From Ischnura elegans (Eukaryota; Arthropoda; Insecta; Odonata; Coenagrionidae): 64,000 nucleotides of DNA. How positions within the stretch are numbered: position 1 is the stretch's first letter; every line of letters begins with the position of its first letter. Where the stretch lies: positions 5,332,001 to 5,396,000 of the forward strand of contig NC_060258.1 of assembly GCF_921293095.1 (NCBI RefSeq), read 5' to 3'. The notes beneath the pieces were generated by a model. That model had not been told where the DNA came from and ran no database searches. It worked only from the letters and a program-made list of their open reading frames with translations. Both the position numbers and the translations under genes were made by a program. Below are positions 31,318 through 42,189 of this stretch, in pieces.

Positions 31318-32290
31318 ATAAGTCTCAGGATCGAGATCGGATGAGGTATTTTTTTCCTTAAGAAGTGCTGATTTTATCAGTTAATCGCATGTGTTTTAGC
31401 GTTTCTCATAGTCCTGTGAATTGAAAAAAATATTTTACAATGAGTGCAATCTGTTTAGTACGAATGTTGCCTCTGAAGCACTTGTGTTGTAAAAATTTAA
31501 ATTCCTAGTTGACTAGACCGCTTATACCGCTGATATGTTCATTCACCCCATGTGAAATACGTTGCTGCCAGCCAAACTGCGAAGTTTGGGCTTCAAGGCT
31601 TGGCCTTCACGCAGGAGTGACGGATTTCACATGGGGGTGAATTTCGGGGAAATGCGCATGGCTATTTGGAGGGGGAACTACGCATTTTGGTAGTAGTCAC
31701 AATTATTTCCTATTAGAGTAGGGAATTTCGGTTCATTTGATGGAATCGGTTCATGGTATTTGATTCGTGCCAATGAATCGGTTCTTTAAATCGCTCATAA
31801 TTAACCGAATGAACCGTGGAATCTCAAATCCATGTGAATATCGAATTCATATGAATATTGATTCAATCTGAATCTGTGTGAATCTCGAATAAATAATGCA
31901 TGCGTAACAAGAAGCGGATCCACGGTTTTGGGGGCGGGGTTAACAACTACTGTGGTAAATTTCTATTTATTTTGAAATGAATGTTATTAAAATGAAATTA
32001 AATGACTGAGTCTCCGTTATACACAAAATGAAACGAAAGTATTAATTATCGTGCTAAAATCTTGCCTATTATTTAAGCGTCTAGGGGGGGGGGGTTAGGC
32101 AAATCCGCCTATGCGTGTAATGATTGATCACCCCGTGCAAAGAACCCTAGAGGTGGCTCGCAGGGTATTATGTAGATGTATTAATCATACTTGAATCGGT
32201 CTACCTACAGCATTTCAAATATTCCAAAAGCTTTTATCACGTTCTACGAAATCAGTGCATATCAGTTCTGTCACACTAAAATACATACTG
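31318..32290 (+). repeat. Segmental duplication block Y, copy 3
   Basis: Collinear with 14365-15870, without the LINE A insertion but with the short tail remnant (32125-32180). It ends at CAGTTCTGTCACACTA. Confidence 0.7.
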
Positions 32291-32490
32291 CATGTACCTG
32301 CGAGTCAAATCAGTAGTAATTATGGTGGAGAGTTCATTTTTATTATCAACCTGTATGGCCATTCCTCAGAATCTAATGAAAATTCATCGCCTTTCATGGG
32401 TAGCATCTACGCAGTCTAGCCTAGTTGAAAAAGCTCTTATCGAAGGAATTGGATTTGGAGGATTTGAACCTTCCATCGTTCATTTAGAAT

Positions 32491-32580
32491 GATTTGGATT
32501 CGTCGGTTCATTTTGAACGAATTGGATTCGGCGGTTCATTTGAACGAATTGGATTCGGCGGTTAATTTCGAACGAAAAAA
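32491..32580 (+). repeat. Short tandem repeat, ~30-bp unit
   Basis: Three imperfect units containing GAATTGGATTCGGCGGTTCA, with related GAACGATTCATT words following to about 32645. Confidence 0.75.
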
Positions 32581-32639
32581 TCGTAGATTCAATTAGTTCC
32601 GTTCAAGCCCTCTAATCGTTCATTTGAACGATTCATTCA

Positions 32640-33160
32640 TGAACGACACAGCTCTATTTCCCATCAAGCCGAAGAGGCCCTCCGGTACGCAGTTTGTCTT
32701 CGCAGAATCCGTGGCAGAATCAAAGAAAAAAACGACGCAGTTTTTTGGGATCATCATGTTTCTCAAGTGGTTGAGACAATGGGGGAAAACTGGTCAGGGG
32801 CTATGCAGGGATGCAGGGATCAGTGGGTAGGGGAAGTGCGCCTGCGCGGTGGGGCTGGAGCCTCATTGGTTACCCCTCTGGCCGTCCGTCCAATGATCGG
32901 CCTCAAGCGCCTCAAGAGATCGCCGCCCACTGTCATTTCGTCACTTCTTCCTTGAGGCCCGCATGAAATGGTCGACACCTGTCGTCCACCCTGTCCGCGT
33001 AGGCTGAGATCCAGTGCCCTGAAGTCTGCTGTACTCAGAATGTGCCGTGAACTTCCAACGTTATCTGCATTTGTTGGAAGGCCTGTTGCTATTCCTGTGT
33101 TTTGGACCAATATCTTCGTTGGGGCCAGTACGCGAATTTGTTATCTACCGTGAGTAAATT
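32640..33160 (+). other. GC-richer segment with a possible first exon
   Basis: This part is clearly richer in G, C and CpG than its surroundings. A 61-codon frame from ATG at 32968 ends near a good splice donor (CTACC followed by GTGAGTAAAT, at 33149). This could be a promoter-proximal exon of a gene lying further right. There is no protein similarity I recognise, and the frame may be chance. Confidence 0.25.
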
Positions 33161-34559
33161 TTTTCCGCAGTTTCATTTGCATTTGTTTGAATTCGGGTTT
33201 TCGCTGATGATAGCTCCGAAAAATCAGTGTCGCTCTGATTACAAGTAGGGGAGGTAGCCGGTGTTTTCCAGTGAATATTTATTGTGGCATTTCTTATTAT
33301 TATTACATATTATTCGCAATTTTGCAATCGGTTTTAGCGATCGGAAAATGAATGCCTTCACGGAAAGAATTGTGTTTTAATTGGAAAGATAAATAACTCG
33401 AGCATTTAGATCATCTAGAAATGTTGAAATACAACTGCACTTATGTGAAAGAGTTGAAATTTAATTCATAGTGGACGTTTTTTCCTTGTAAAATTTGCAG
33501 ATCATTTTCCCGATGCATGGAAATTTTATTCACGACAAAATTTTTCTAGTTTCGCATTGCACAACTGTTGCATTGTATAGTGAGCGCAGTATTTACAATG
33601 GCTAAAATACATTAATCTCAAAACATGATAGTGTACTTAGTCTGTAGTCTGTCTACAAAACATGTAGTCTTAAATTTTTCACAAGTGAGATCATCTTCTT
33701 TTAATTACGTGCTTCTCGTAGGTATTAATTGTTTTTCATAGATTTTCTTCCCATTACGAGATCAATAAATTTTCCGTTGAATTCTCTCACCTATTATTGT
33801 GCCTGTTTGAATCAGTTGTTTTGGCGTTAAGAATTGTTTTTGTTCATAAATCATGCTGAACCAGTGCGAAGATATTTTAGGGCCGGTTTTATAATGCCTG
33901 ACTAAACTTCACGTTAACCAAGGTGGGGATAACGGTGACTTGTAATTTACCGAGAGGTTGCATATTATGGGCCGGCTTATTTATGTCTGGTTAAACTAGA
34001 GTTTACGCTTAGTGTCAGTTAAGTCCCGAAATTCTGTTGTGTAATTGACGTTCAAGTCAATTCTGGGCGGTTAAGTGGTATTCAAGCTAAACCGTGGATT
34101 TTCCCGGGGTAAAAGGTTAACGGGAAGATTGTTGATTAAAGGTTGGCGTGAAGGTTTAAAGTGACGGAGGTTTTGAAATGCTGAAGTACCATACGATATT
34201 ACAATAAGAAATAATTGGCCAAGCGCGGCATCCTCCCGTTTTGCTCCGTATCTATGATGTTAGTAATCAATTCACAATATTTTTAGCACCATAATAACAA
34301 TGTAATAAGTGAAATATTTTCTTAATAACGGTGATTTATCTGCAGCAGACCTCTTGTTTTCATGCTCTTAGAAGTATTCTTCTGTTATACGCAACGAGAT
34401 CCTAAACTAACCTCTGTTGTTTGATTTTCGGTAACTGTGTTTAGCAGTCTTGATGTTCAGCAATTGCTGGTAATCAGTTTTCGGTTGTGTTTGTTGTTGG
34501 CGGTTTTGTGTTTACGTGGTTATTGTTTTATTGCTGAGGTTGGTTGAGTGCTCTTCTCG
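33161..34559. other. No recognisable gene
   Basis: AT-rich sequence. Two similar GGGCCGG(T/C)TTAT words about 85 bases apart near 33880 and 33970 may be MITE ends. Nothing else stands out. Confidence 0.4.
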
Positions 34560-34701
34560 GTCTATGGTACTTTAAGTGGGGGTTTTCTTCGTATGTCCAA
34601 ATGGGTGTAAGTAGTGTGTTTTTTGTTGGGAGTCTTCAAATGCTTTTGCGGTGTCGTGGAGGAATTGTGGTATTGTTTTAATTTTCAGATTGTTGTGTAT
34701 A
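34560..34701 (-). pseudogene. LINE ORF2 C-terminus, part 2 (beyond the insertion)
   Basis: The minus strand reads IHNNLKIKTIPQFLHD and AKAFEDSQQ, the kind of sequence that follows APWYVRN in jockey-type ORF2 proteins. That preceding part lies at 38229-38345, on the other side of the ISL2EU-type element. Confidence 0.6.
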
Positions 34702-34769
34702 TTGGCGATGCAAAGATTCTCCCCAGCGCCCCTAGCGGCGGCGCCTGGAAGCACTCTAACTCAGACACA
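34702..34769 (+). repeat. Left terminal inverted repeat of the ISL2EU-type element
   Basis: 68 bases matching 38160-38226 in reverse complement with few mismatches. Preceded by TA. Confidence 0.8.
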
Positions 34770-34850
34770 TTCGTTGCTCGTATATCTTAGTTTACGTAGC
34801 GGAAATCATGGACCACGATTATTTGTCCGCACTCCCAGAAAAGATATAGA

Positions 34851-35601
34851 AACACCACTTACTGCAGCGTTCCACAGTGTTCAAGTTATAATTCCCACGA
34901 AGTAAGCTTCCATTTTTTCCGAAGGAAGAAAGTTTACGGCGAAAGTGGGTTATAGTACTGAAGATGGGAAAACGAGTGTCCAAACACAAATTATTTTAAT
35001 CACACATGTCCTTTACTAGCACGCGTGTTGAAGTCAGTGATACCCTGGCCTGATCAAGCAACGATCCGAGCCAACCTACCATCATCATTTTCAAAATACA
35101 AGTTCACCAGGATTGTACTGGATTGCATGGAAATTCCTATAGAAAAATGCAAGTGTCCTAAATGTTGAATTTTAACGTATTCACAGTACAAGAGAGGTCA
35201 CACTGCGAAAGTCAATCTTGGCATTGCCCCATCTGGACTAATAACTGAGATAAGTTCTTTATATGGTGGACGAGCCTTGGACAAGTTTATTGTCACTGAT
35301 AGCTGCGAGTTGCATAGATTAGACTACCAAGATAGAGTGATTTTGGACAAAGAATACAGAATTGAAAATGAGTGTCGCCCGGTAAGATATTTTTGAATTT
35401 ATTTTCTTGAAGTAATGTAATTTTGCAGGTGCATAAGTAAGATTGTCCTCTCTTGCAGAGAAATTTTAGACTCATCTGCCCTCAATTTCTTCAGAAGAAA
35501 GTCAGTTATCTAAGGATGATGCTGACATTGCCAGAGCTAGAGGTCATGTTAAGAGAGTGATTCAACGTCTGCGGGCATATGAAATGATACTGGGTCTAAT
35601 A
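34851..35601 (+). pseudogene. THAP-domain DDE transposase (ISL2EU type), broken
   Basis: Part 1 is a THAP zinc finger: YCSVPQCSSYNSHEVSFHFF, then after a one-base slip PKEESLRRKWVIVLK, the usual Cys...Cys, FHxFP and RKW pattern that binds transposon ends. Part 2 is the DDE endonuclease domain: WPDQATIRANLP, TRIVLDCMEIPIE (with the first Asp), then LTYSQYKRGHTAKVNLGIAP, SSLYGGRALDKFI and RVILDKEYRI (second Asp), and a C-terminal SKDDADIARARGHVKRVI. Defects are the THAP frameshift near 34915, a TGA after KCPKC (about 35167), missing sequence between the first Asp and LTYSQ, and at least one shift before the C-terminus. The transposase would cut and paste the element; this copy is dead. Confidence 0.8.
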
Positions 35602-36572
35602 TAATGGACGCTACTCCCATATGCAGATGAAATTCTTTTTACTGTGTGTTAATTAACTAATTTTGCACCTCCAATCATGAATATTGACAAGTTCATGTAA
35701 TGCTATTACACACAAGTATTGTGTTTGTGACTAGAGAGACTTAACTGTGAATAAGATCTGAGAACTTTTTATCTGAGAACTGTTCATCAACATTCGTCTT
35801 TTCTCCTTGTTTTGTGTTATATTAACTTGCATATGGAATTGTCAACCACGTACTTCACAGACACTGCTTTTGAGAGAGAAAAACATAAATGAAGCAGTTG
35901 CAAAAGAAATCCTAGTATATTTTTCTGATTAGATACACAAAATAAAGTTACTTTGGCATTACGGATCAAAAAATTGGTAAAATGCAAAATATCATAGTAA
36001 AACATTGAAAATAAAACTTCACACTGGTAACTTAATACTGGCACATCAAAATACATAGACTATAACATCACAGTTGAGCAAGAGAAAAAAACTAGGTGAA
36101 GACAATATTTCTGGAAAAATCAAATAGTTCAAGAATACTCCAAGTCTCACCATCCTTAAATGTCCCAGATAGCACAAAGTAAGTGAGTTAACCGTTTCTT
36201 ATGGTTTTCTTACGGAAAAAATTGATAAGCAGCTTATCGTAAGCTAAGGGACTTATATAAGGCAAGGGTAAGACGTTAGGGGCGTTTAGGTAAGGAATGC
36301 CGTCAAATATCCTCAGGCAATGTAAGTCACTTCCGTTGGAGCGCCAAAGGCGGCTGAACAGCGTACTACACATGCTACGCGGCTCATCTTGACATGAATT
36401 TAAAGGCTATTGGGGAAATTTAGCGAGTTTTTAGAAGGGCTGAACAACTGATAACAGATTTTCCCGTAATTTGAAAAAAATTAATAACTGCAAGCAACCG
36501 GCTAGTGAAGATATAGACCATAGTACAAGTACTCTATCCATGCGGCGGAAAGAAAAAAAAATAACGTCAGAA
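35602..36572. other. Interior of the transposon without readable genes
   Basis: AT-rich spacer between the two coding relics. The short frames have no recognisable content. Confidence 0.5.
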
Positions 36573-36634
36573 TGGATCCGAACGTGCGACCCTGGGAATC
36601 GAAGTACTACTCGCTAACCACTACACCACGGCAG
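36573..36634 (-). ncRNA. tRNA-derived SINE head or tRNA pseudogene
   Basis: On the minus strand, GCCGTGGTGTAGTGGTTAGC has a perfect A box (TGGTGTAGTGG), and CGTTCGGATCCA about 30 bases later is a B box. The 3' half of the acceptor stem is absent, so this is not a working tRNA. It could be the start of a tRNA-derived SINE. Confidence 0.65.
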
Positions 36635-37149
36635 TTGTTGAGAACAGGTGGCGTAGTTACTAATTAAATATCCAATTATGTAAAAAAACTTGTTTGGCAT
36701 GTGCATGAAAAACTGAATTTATTCAAGGTCCATACATTTTAACATTTATGGATTTTAAATTATGGTTTGATAACCCGACGACTACAATACGTATATTAGA
36801 TGTTCCTTCCGGCATTTTTATATTATTCTACGTTGGTATTCTTGTGAAATTGTGTTTTTCTTACGACCTTCGTTAAGCTATCAGTTCATAAATGTGAATG
36901 ATTTTCAAATTATGGCGGTATGATGTTATTTCTCCTCATAATATAGAAGCGCCAATAATAAAAACATTGTCTTAATGCATAAAGGCCTTAATTAACACTC
37001 TGTAACGATGGGATAATAACAGCATCTACGGAAGTGCTGAAAGTTTGGCATCCATTTTGCCATTACTCTGGATGTTTGTCGCCCTGGCCGTAAGAAACCC
37101 ATAACAAGCTTACTTGAGAAGCGACTTCCTTATTTCTTCCTTTCACCTT

Positions 37150-37392
37150 ATCTCAATGACTTATAATGTGCTAGCTGGGGTCTTAATTTCAACACTTCTC
37201 ATTAACCTGCCATCACCCAAAGCTGGTCCATCCAAACTTGCTCTCACCCAAGGAATTTCTGGACGGAGTAGAAGTCCTGATTCCACCACCTGACAACCCT
37301 CAAGCTCCTCATACCTCTTTCTCGCTACAGTTTCAAGTTTGTTGCCCCTGTCTGTGTACTTGTTACCAGTAAAATTGCTGTAGTACAAATCT
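37150..37392 (-). pseudogene. YqaJ-type exonuclease domain fragment
   Basis: The frame contains NFTGNKYTDRGNKLETVARK, then YEELEGCQVVESGLLL, PEIPWVRASLDGPAL and SVEIKTP. The order (N/H-x-GxxxE-like start, P-x-x-G/A-x-S-x-D-G, then E-x-K) is that of the YqaJ / lambda-exonuclease-like nuclease core, with the catalytic Asp in SLDG and the E-x-K in EIKTP. Such a nuclease accompanies the transposase in ISL2EU elements and lies in opposite orientation here. Only about 75 residues are open; no start or end is recognisable. Confidence 0.7.
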
Positions 37393-38159
37393 GCTTAAAG
37401 TTTTTTCCAATTAGCTTTAGGATTTACCGCATAAGTGGACTGGTTTTAAGCCTTAGATGCTGGGATAGACATATTTCTGTCTTTGAACCAAGCATCAGTC
37501 CTCTGCGGGGTTGCCGAGATCGAAGCCACTTGGTCTTAGGTCACGGTAACATTTTGCTCATAAAATTCCAGCAGAACTGCATCCACACTTTGGAGTTTTA
37601 TCTGGGTGAGTGCTTCCACAATCGAAATCACCTCGAAGAGAATCTCAAACAAGCTCAAGAGACTGCTAATGATATGGAAGTCCTGAGACGCAGAGGAGGA
37701 GGACCGGGAAGTACAGAACGAAAGTCCTTCACCCACTCTAATCCCCGAGTAAAACATAGATATTTCAATACCAGGGGCACCTGAAGTGTATAAAGGAGGT
37801 TAATGATGTGCCAGTACTAAAAAGGTACACAACAATACGGCCACACTATAAACTCAGATCCCTCGATAACCGATCGCCGTAATTCTGAGATAAATCAATC
37901 CACAAATCCACGGAATACGGATGATCAGAAGTCAGGCCCGCGGTGCGAAGTACCAAAGCCTGCACATGAACCACCGACTCTTTTTCCTCACCGAAATCAC
38001 AAAGCCAGCATGTAAAACTTCTTCTCCCTCACGCATGGGCCTCACAAACCCTGAGGTTGCTTTCATTGGCGTCCACAACCGATAACATCTTCAAGAAATA
38101 ACCGTCTTCTCACGCTTATCACGTTGAAACACATGCAGTAAATACGACAAAGGATGGAG
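37393..38159. other. Right interior of the transposon
   Basis: The minus strand probably once carried the N-terminal part of the nuclease protein. The frame at 37536-37757 is open but I cannot assign it. Confidence 0.35.
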
Positions 38160-38226
38160 TGTGTCTGAGTTAGAGTGATTCCAGGCGCGGCCGCTAGGGG
38201 CGCTGCGGTAATCTTTGCATCGCCAA
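38160..38226 (-). repeat. Right terminal inverted repeat of the ISL2EU-type element
   Basis: Inverted match to the left repeat, followed by TA. Confidence 0.8.
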
Positions 38227-38228
38227 TA

Positions 38229-38345
38229 GCTGTTGCGGACGTACCAGGGTGCGTCCGTGATTCTTCTTAGGGCCCGTTTTTGGAGGACTTCCAGTTTCCG
38301 TAGATAATCACCATCCAATGAATACTGTCTATTCTGTGGACTGCA
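38229..38345 (-). pseudogene. LINE ORF2 C-terminus, part 1 (split by the transposon)
   Basis: The minus strand reads YLRKLEVLQKRALRRITDA followed by PWYVRNS, the conserved jockey-type region after the RT thumb. The continuation is at 34560-34701. Joined across one TA, the frames differ by one base, so a small indel occurred at or near the junction. Confidence 0.7.
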
Positions 38346-39278
38346 GTCTGAGATAGTGTGCTCAACCTCTGAGAATAATGCAATATTTGTGACGGTGGTG
38401 GCGTTTGTTATGATTTGTAGTAGCCGAAGTGTTGGTGGAAAATGCTAAAATTACATATCGTATGATAGGAAGGAGGTTAAAAAGGAGTGTAGGTATATAA
38501 ATCCATTATAACCTGATTTTGCTGTCTTCATCAAAGAATTCCAAATGTGACGGTGTTTACAAATACAGTTTAAGTTCGAAGAACAGCCAAGTTTCGTGTT
38601 TGGCAATCGAAAGAGAGAAAAAGATCGTACTATTTGCATTCCGATTTAGTAGCATGTGATGTTTCACAATTAATAGTGAGGATATATGTTATGAGGTGAA
38701 AGGGGGTACGCTGTTAAAATGCTTTCGCGTTTCCTTTGCCAAAGATATGATTGTCTAAGTACCACATTAAAAATTGTAGGTAGCACTATAAACAATATGT
38801 GGCGTAGGGCTAGATATTTATTGGAGATCAATATATGGGAATGAATGGGGAAAGTGAAAGATTGCGTGAAAAAGAAAGGACATAGCACGTTTCGTACGTA
38901 GTATATTAAGATGCTGTTCGAGTTTTCTTTGAGAAAGGCAAATTGATTCAACCAATGTCCCTCGTGTGGGTAATAAAGTAAGAATGACGGATTTGTATGT
39001 ATGGTGGTTGATGTATTAATTATTAATGAACTCATTTGGCAAATTAGCATTTAGAGTGTGGAAGTTTACTAATTATTGTGACCTATGTGACTTTAGTAAT
39101 GACCTGTCATCCTTCTGATAGAAAAAGAAATTGAAAGTCACGCAAGAGTGAATTCCTATCCCATGTGTAGTTTCTCTTGTTTGCATATTGTTATGAGCTG
39201 CCTTCAACTGAAAAGAAATGTGAATTTAGAGCCAAAGTATTGTTCTTAGGCAAACACGGGTTATGTACTTTTAAAAAC
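38346..39278. other. No recognisable gene
   Basis: AT-rich DNA. The minus-strand frame at 38670-39050 has no features of a known family and weak codon structure. Confidence 0.45.
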
Positions 39279-39485
39279 TCCTTGCAAATTATCTGCCAAC
39301 AAATGTAGCATCAGAGCCATAGAATCAGTGGTGCCTATCTAGATACCTCAGGTTAATACATGCTTATCATAAATAATTATAATTGTATGTACTGCTGAAA
39401 CCTCCTTGCAAATTATCTACCATCAAATGTGGCTTCAGAGCCATAGAATCAGTGGTGCCTATTTAGATACCTCAGGTTAATGCAT
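39279..39485 (+). repeat. Local tandem duplication, period about 123 bp
   Basis: CTCCTTGCAAATTATCT is followed by AGCCATAGAATCAGTGG and ATACCTCAGGTTAAT at 39279 and again at 39402. The repeated part is about 85 bases with a variable linker. Confidence 0.8.
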
Positions 39486-40673
39486 TGTGCCATTTGGTTA
39501 CCAATACTAGGTTATATTTTTTCGGATTTGAATATTTTAACTTACTGAAAGTAAACAAATCGATGCGTTATCATTAAAAACATTGATTTTCTTCCACACA
39601 TTTGAGCCTTAATTCATGGATAGAATTTGGACCCTTACACCTAAAGACTCGAGGAATATCAAAGGCTGGATTAATCAAAGAAATATTATGTTAAGGTTCT
39701 CAAGCATCGCCTGCTAGGGGAATGTTTGAAACAACCAGAGTCAGTTGTATTTCTTATAATATTTAGCCTGCTGGGCTACTCTGGCTATTGGAGGTGTTGT
39801 CCGTGTACATATGTATTTGTTCATGAGGTTTAATTTATAGGAATTGACTTCATTCACTGCCCATTATTTACCATGTTCATTGGTGACCACTGAAAATTTT
39901 TCATCGATAAGCTCTTTGAAAGTCTTAAATGGGATTCTTGGTATGGTTTCTACCTAAAATATTAAACTTTACTACTACTTGTCGACGTTTAACTAACTAA
40001 TACTTTTAATAAGTTTCAAAAGGATAAGTAAAGTCATTCCTATACAGAACAGCCATTATACATCACATATCTGGTACACGTTTTAATTTCTTGGGATTTC
40101 AATCCCATATGTAGCTTTCATTAATTGTTTCATGCTCCATCCATTGGACAATCAATAATGAGTACCAAAGTTCAAAAATCCATTAGGCATTGTGCACTTG
40201 TGACCACGTATGACTAGATATCTCATTCCATTATTTAATGTCATGAAGTAATCTACTCAATAAGGTGGACATAGTTTTTTGTAACATGCATATTTCTTCC
40301 ATTTATTATAGAATCATTGTCTCCTTGCCCTTGCTTGTGACTAAAAATCCTATATCACTGTTGTCAGCATCTCAAGTTTGCTGCACACTTCATCCACATC
40401 ATTTATATATCTAATTCATCTCCTGCATTAATTCCCTCACCTCACTTAACATGTCTAGCCTTTCCTACTTTCTTTCAATCTTATCTATATGTTCCTGTGT
40501 ACCCCTATTCTTATTCTTTATCTGGGTCAATACCAGTTTCACACTTAACCTTCCTCCATATGTCTTAACCAGACTTATTTGCACTTTGGTGCAGTGATTA
40601 TCCCCCTAAATCTTCTCTTTTTATTTATTGCCTGTTTGTCTCACTCCGATCTGTAGTCCTAGAGATGTATTTA
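39486..40673. other. No recognisable feature
   Basis: AT-rich sequence with short random frames. Confidence 0.45.
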
Positions 40674-40854
40674 GGCCGTTTTACACGGGACACGGAATTG
40701 CATGAATGCATGAACGAAATTAGAACAGGGGCTATTTTAGCATCACGCATTCTCGCATGTGTTCCAGCAATACACAGCTTTACATGACGCAATTTTGATT
40801 GCGCCTTCGCATGTACGTCAGATTGCGCAATTCCATGTACCGTGTAAAATGGCC
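40674..40854. mobile_element. MITE with 28-bp terminal inverted repeats
   Basis: The left end GGCCGTTTTACACGGGACAC and the right end (reverse complement) GGCCATTTTACACGGTACAT pair over 28 bases with three mismatches. Total length is about 181 bases. The target duplication is unclear. The minus-strand frame across it is incidental. Confidence 0.75.
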
Positions 40855-41313
40855 TTTTTAACATGCAAAGCAGCAATTTATGTAATGAGAAACAGTCTAT
40901 GATCATGTCAGAAAGGCTAATTTTCTTAAAAGATTTATGAAAGTGGCGTGGATGTAAGAGAAATTGCTTCTTTAATCACTTCTAAAATAGCACATGGTAT
41001 GATAAAATTCTATGAGGAGGTCATATTATCCCAGTTATGGTCATGAAAGCATATACATATATTATTAGCGAGTGATGTCATTATGGTGCTTTCAGAGATT
41101 ATTTGGTGCTACATTCGAAAGAATTACCTTAGAGTAGGTAGTAAAAAAATGACTAGCTGTGACACCTGGTAACAACATAATTCCTTTGAAAACTCATATC
41201 CCAAAAAGACAGGTGCAGTTCAGTAGTCATCATGTTGGAATCATTATGCTTTACATTAACTGCAAATACTTACTTTAAATGCTATGTAAATAACTGTTTG
41301 TTTATACAATGGT
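40855..41313. other. No recognisable feature
   Basis: AT-rich, no frame or repeat noticed. Confidence 0.45.
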
Positions 41314-41370
41314 GGATCTATGTGGGGGCTAAGGGGGATATCCAATCCCCCTTAGCCCCCACATAGATCC
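41314..41370. repeat. Perfect 26-bp hairpin
   Basis: The arms at 41314-41339 and 41345-41370 are exact reverse complements (first arm starts GGATCTATGTGGGGGC), with a 5-base loop ATCCA. Unusually GC-rich for the surroundings. Confidence 0.9.
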
Positions 41371-41575
41371 CCCATGGTTATCCAATTCACACTAGATAGA
41401 ATGACTTTTTTTCGACCCCCACTACAGCTGGAATTTTAACCCCTTGTCCCTATCCTGTCGTTGTATAATTTAGAACTTTGCTCAATATTTCAAACATGCT
41501 CCATGAAAACTTCATGTATGGTGGGCTGAGAATAAAGGAAATTTTGTATCACATATATATATATATATGTATAGC

Positions 41576-41830
41576 AGTGGCGCTGACTCCATGGGGCCTG
41601 AGGGGGCCCGAGCCCCCTCAAAAATTCGTTATGGGTGTGAGGAAAAAGTGTTAGACTTGTCGATTTTCCCTGGAGTGTTCAGATATCAAGATTCGAGTTA
41701 TCAGGTTTCTAATGTTGATCATATGACTCTTATAAAATGGTTAAAAATTAAAAACTCACTACTTAAATACTTACTATAAAATTTCTGGGGGCAATATCCC
41801 CGGTTTGAGCCCCCCCAATATTTTTGTAAG
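41576..41830 (+). mobile_element. hAT-type MITE M2, third copy
   Basis: It starts CAGTGGCGCTGACTCCATGG and shares the interior words of the copies at 12436 and 12873. It follows an (AT)n run. The right end after CCCCCCAATATTTTTGTAAG is lost. Confidence 0.65.
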
Positions 41831-41954
41831 CCTGATGTATGGTATCCGTAAACACCACTATTGGTTACATTGCATAATATGTATTATTAAATTGTTTCCC
41901 CTGTTGTTATGAGTCCTTTGATAAGCCTGATGTATAGTATCCGTAAACACCACT
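41828..41954 (+). mobile_element. 63-bp LINE 3'-end insertion with a 32-bp target duplication
   Basis: A 32-base word beginning AAGCCTGATGTAT occurs at 41828-41859 and 41923-41954 with one difference. The 63 bases between them (ATTGGTTACATTGCATAATA and on) match the 3' end of the LINE at 42190-42800. Confidence 0.75.
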
Positions 41955-42189
41955 GAGAGTTGAAAAATTTCATTTCAAGCTTTCATTCTGATTAGATAGG
42001 CTTTTCAATAGATTATTTTTTATAAATTGAACCCAACAACTTTAATATATTCGCAACCTGTCTCTTTTCCGTTTATTTTTACTTTGCTGTTGATTAGATG
42101 TGAAGTCTAGTTGTTCTTGTGATAGCACTTAAAACTTACTCTAACACAAGCTTTGCCAAAATAGTCTTTACGTAAAGAATACATCCCCA

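Larger units (their letters stand above)
34702..38226. mobile_element. ISL2EU-type DNA transposon, decayed
   Basis: A 3525-bp element bounded by ~67-bp terminal inverted repeats that start TTGGCGATGCAAAGATT and include GCGCCCCTAGCGGC, flanked by TA on both sides. It carries a THAP plus DDE transposase relic on the plus strand and a YqaJ-type nuclease relic on the minus strand. That gene pair is what I recall for the ISL2EU group, so the assignment rests on coding content as well as ends. It interrupts a LINE ORF2. Confidence 0.75.

Noticed and set aside
34851..35601. Host THAP-domain gene
   Set aside because: Matching inverted ends, TA flanks and frame breaks make a transposon relic more likely than a domesticated gene.
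36573..36634. Functional tRNA gene
   Set aside because: Acceptor stem not closed; kept only as tRNA-derived.
37536..37757. Minus-strand 73-codon frame as a separate gene
   Set aside because: Lies inside the ISL2EU-type element and has no recognisable domain; at best part of the nuclease relic.
38670..39050. Minus-strand 126-codon frame
   Set aside because: AT-rich hydrophobic reading without domain, signal or neighbours; chance frame.
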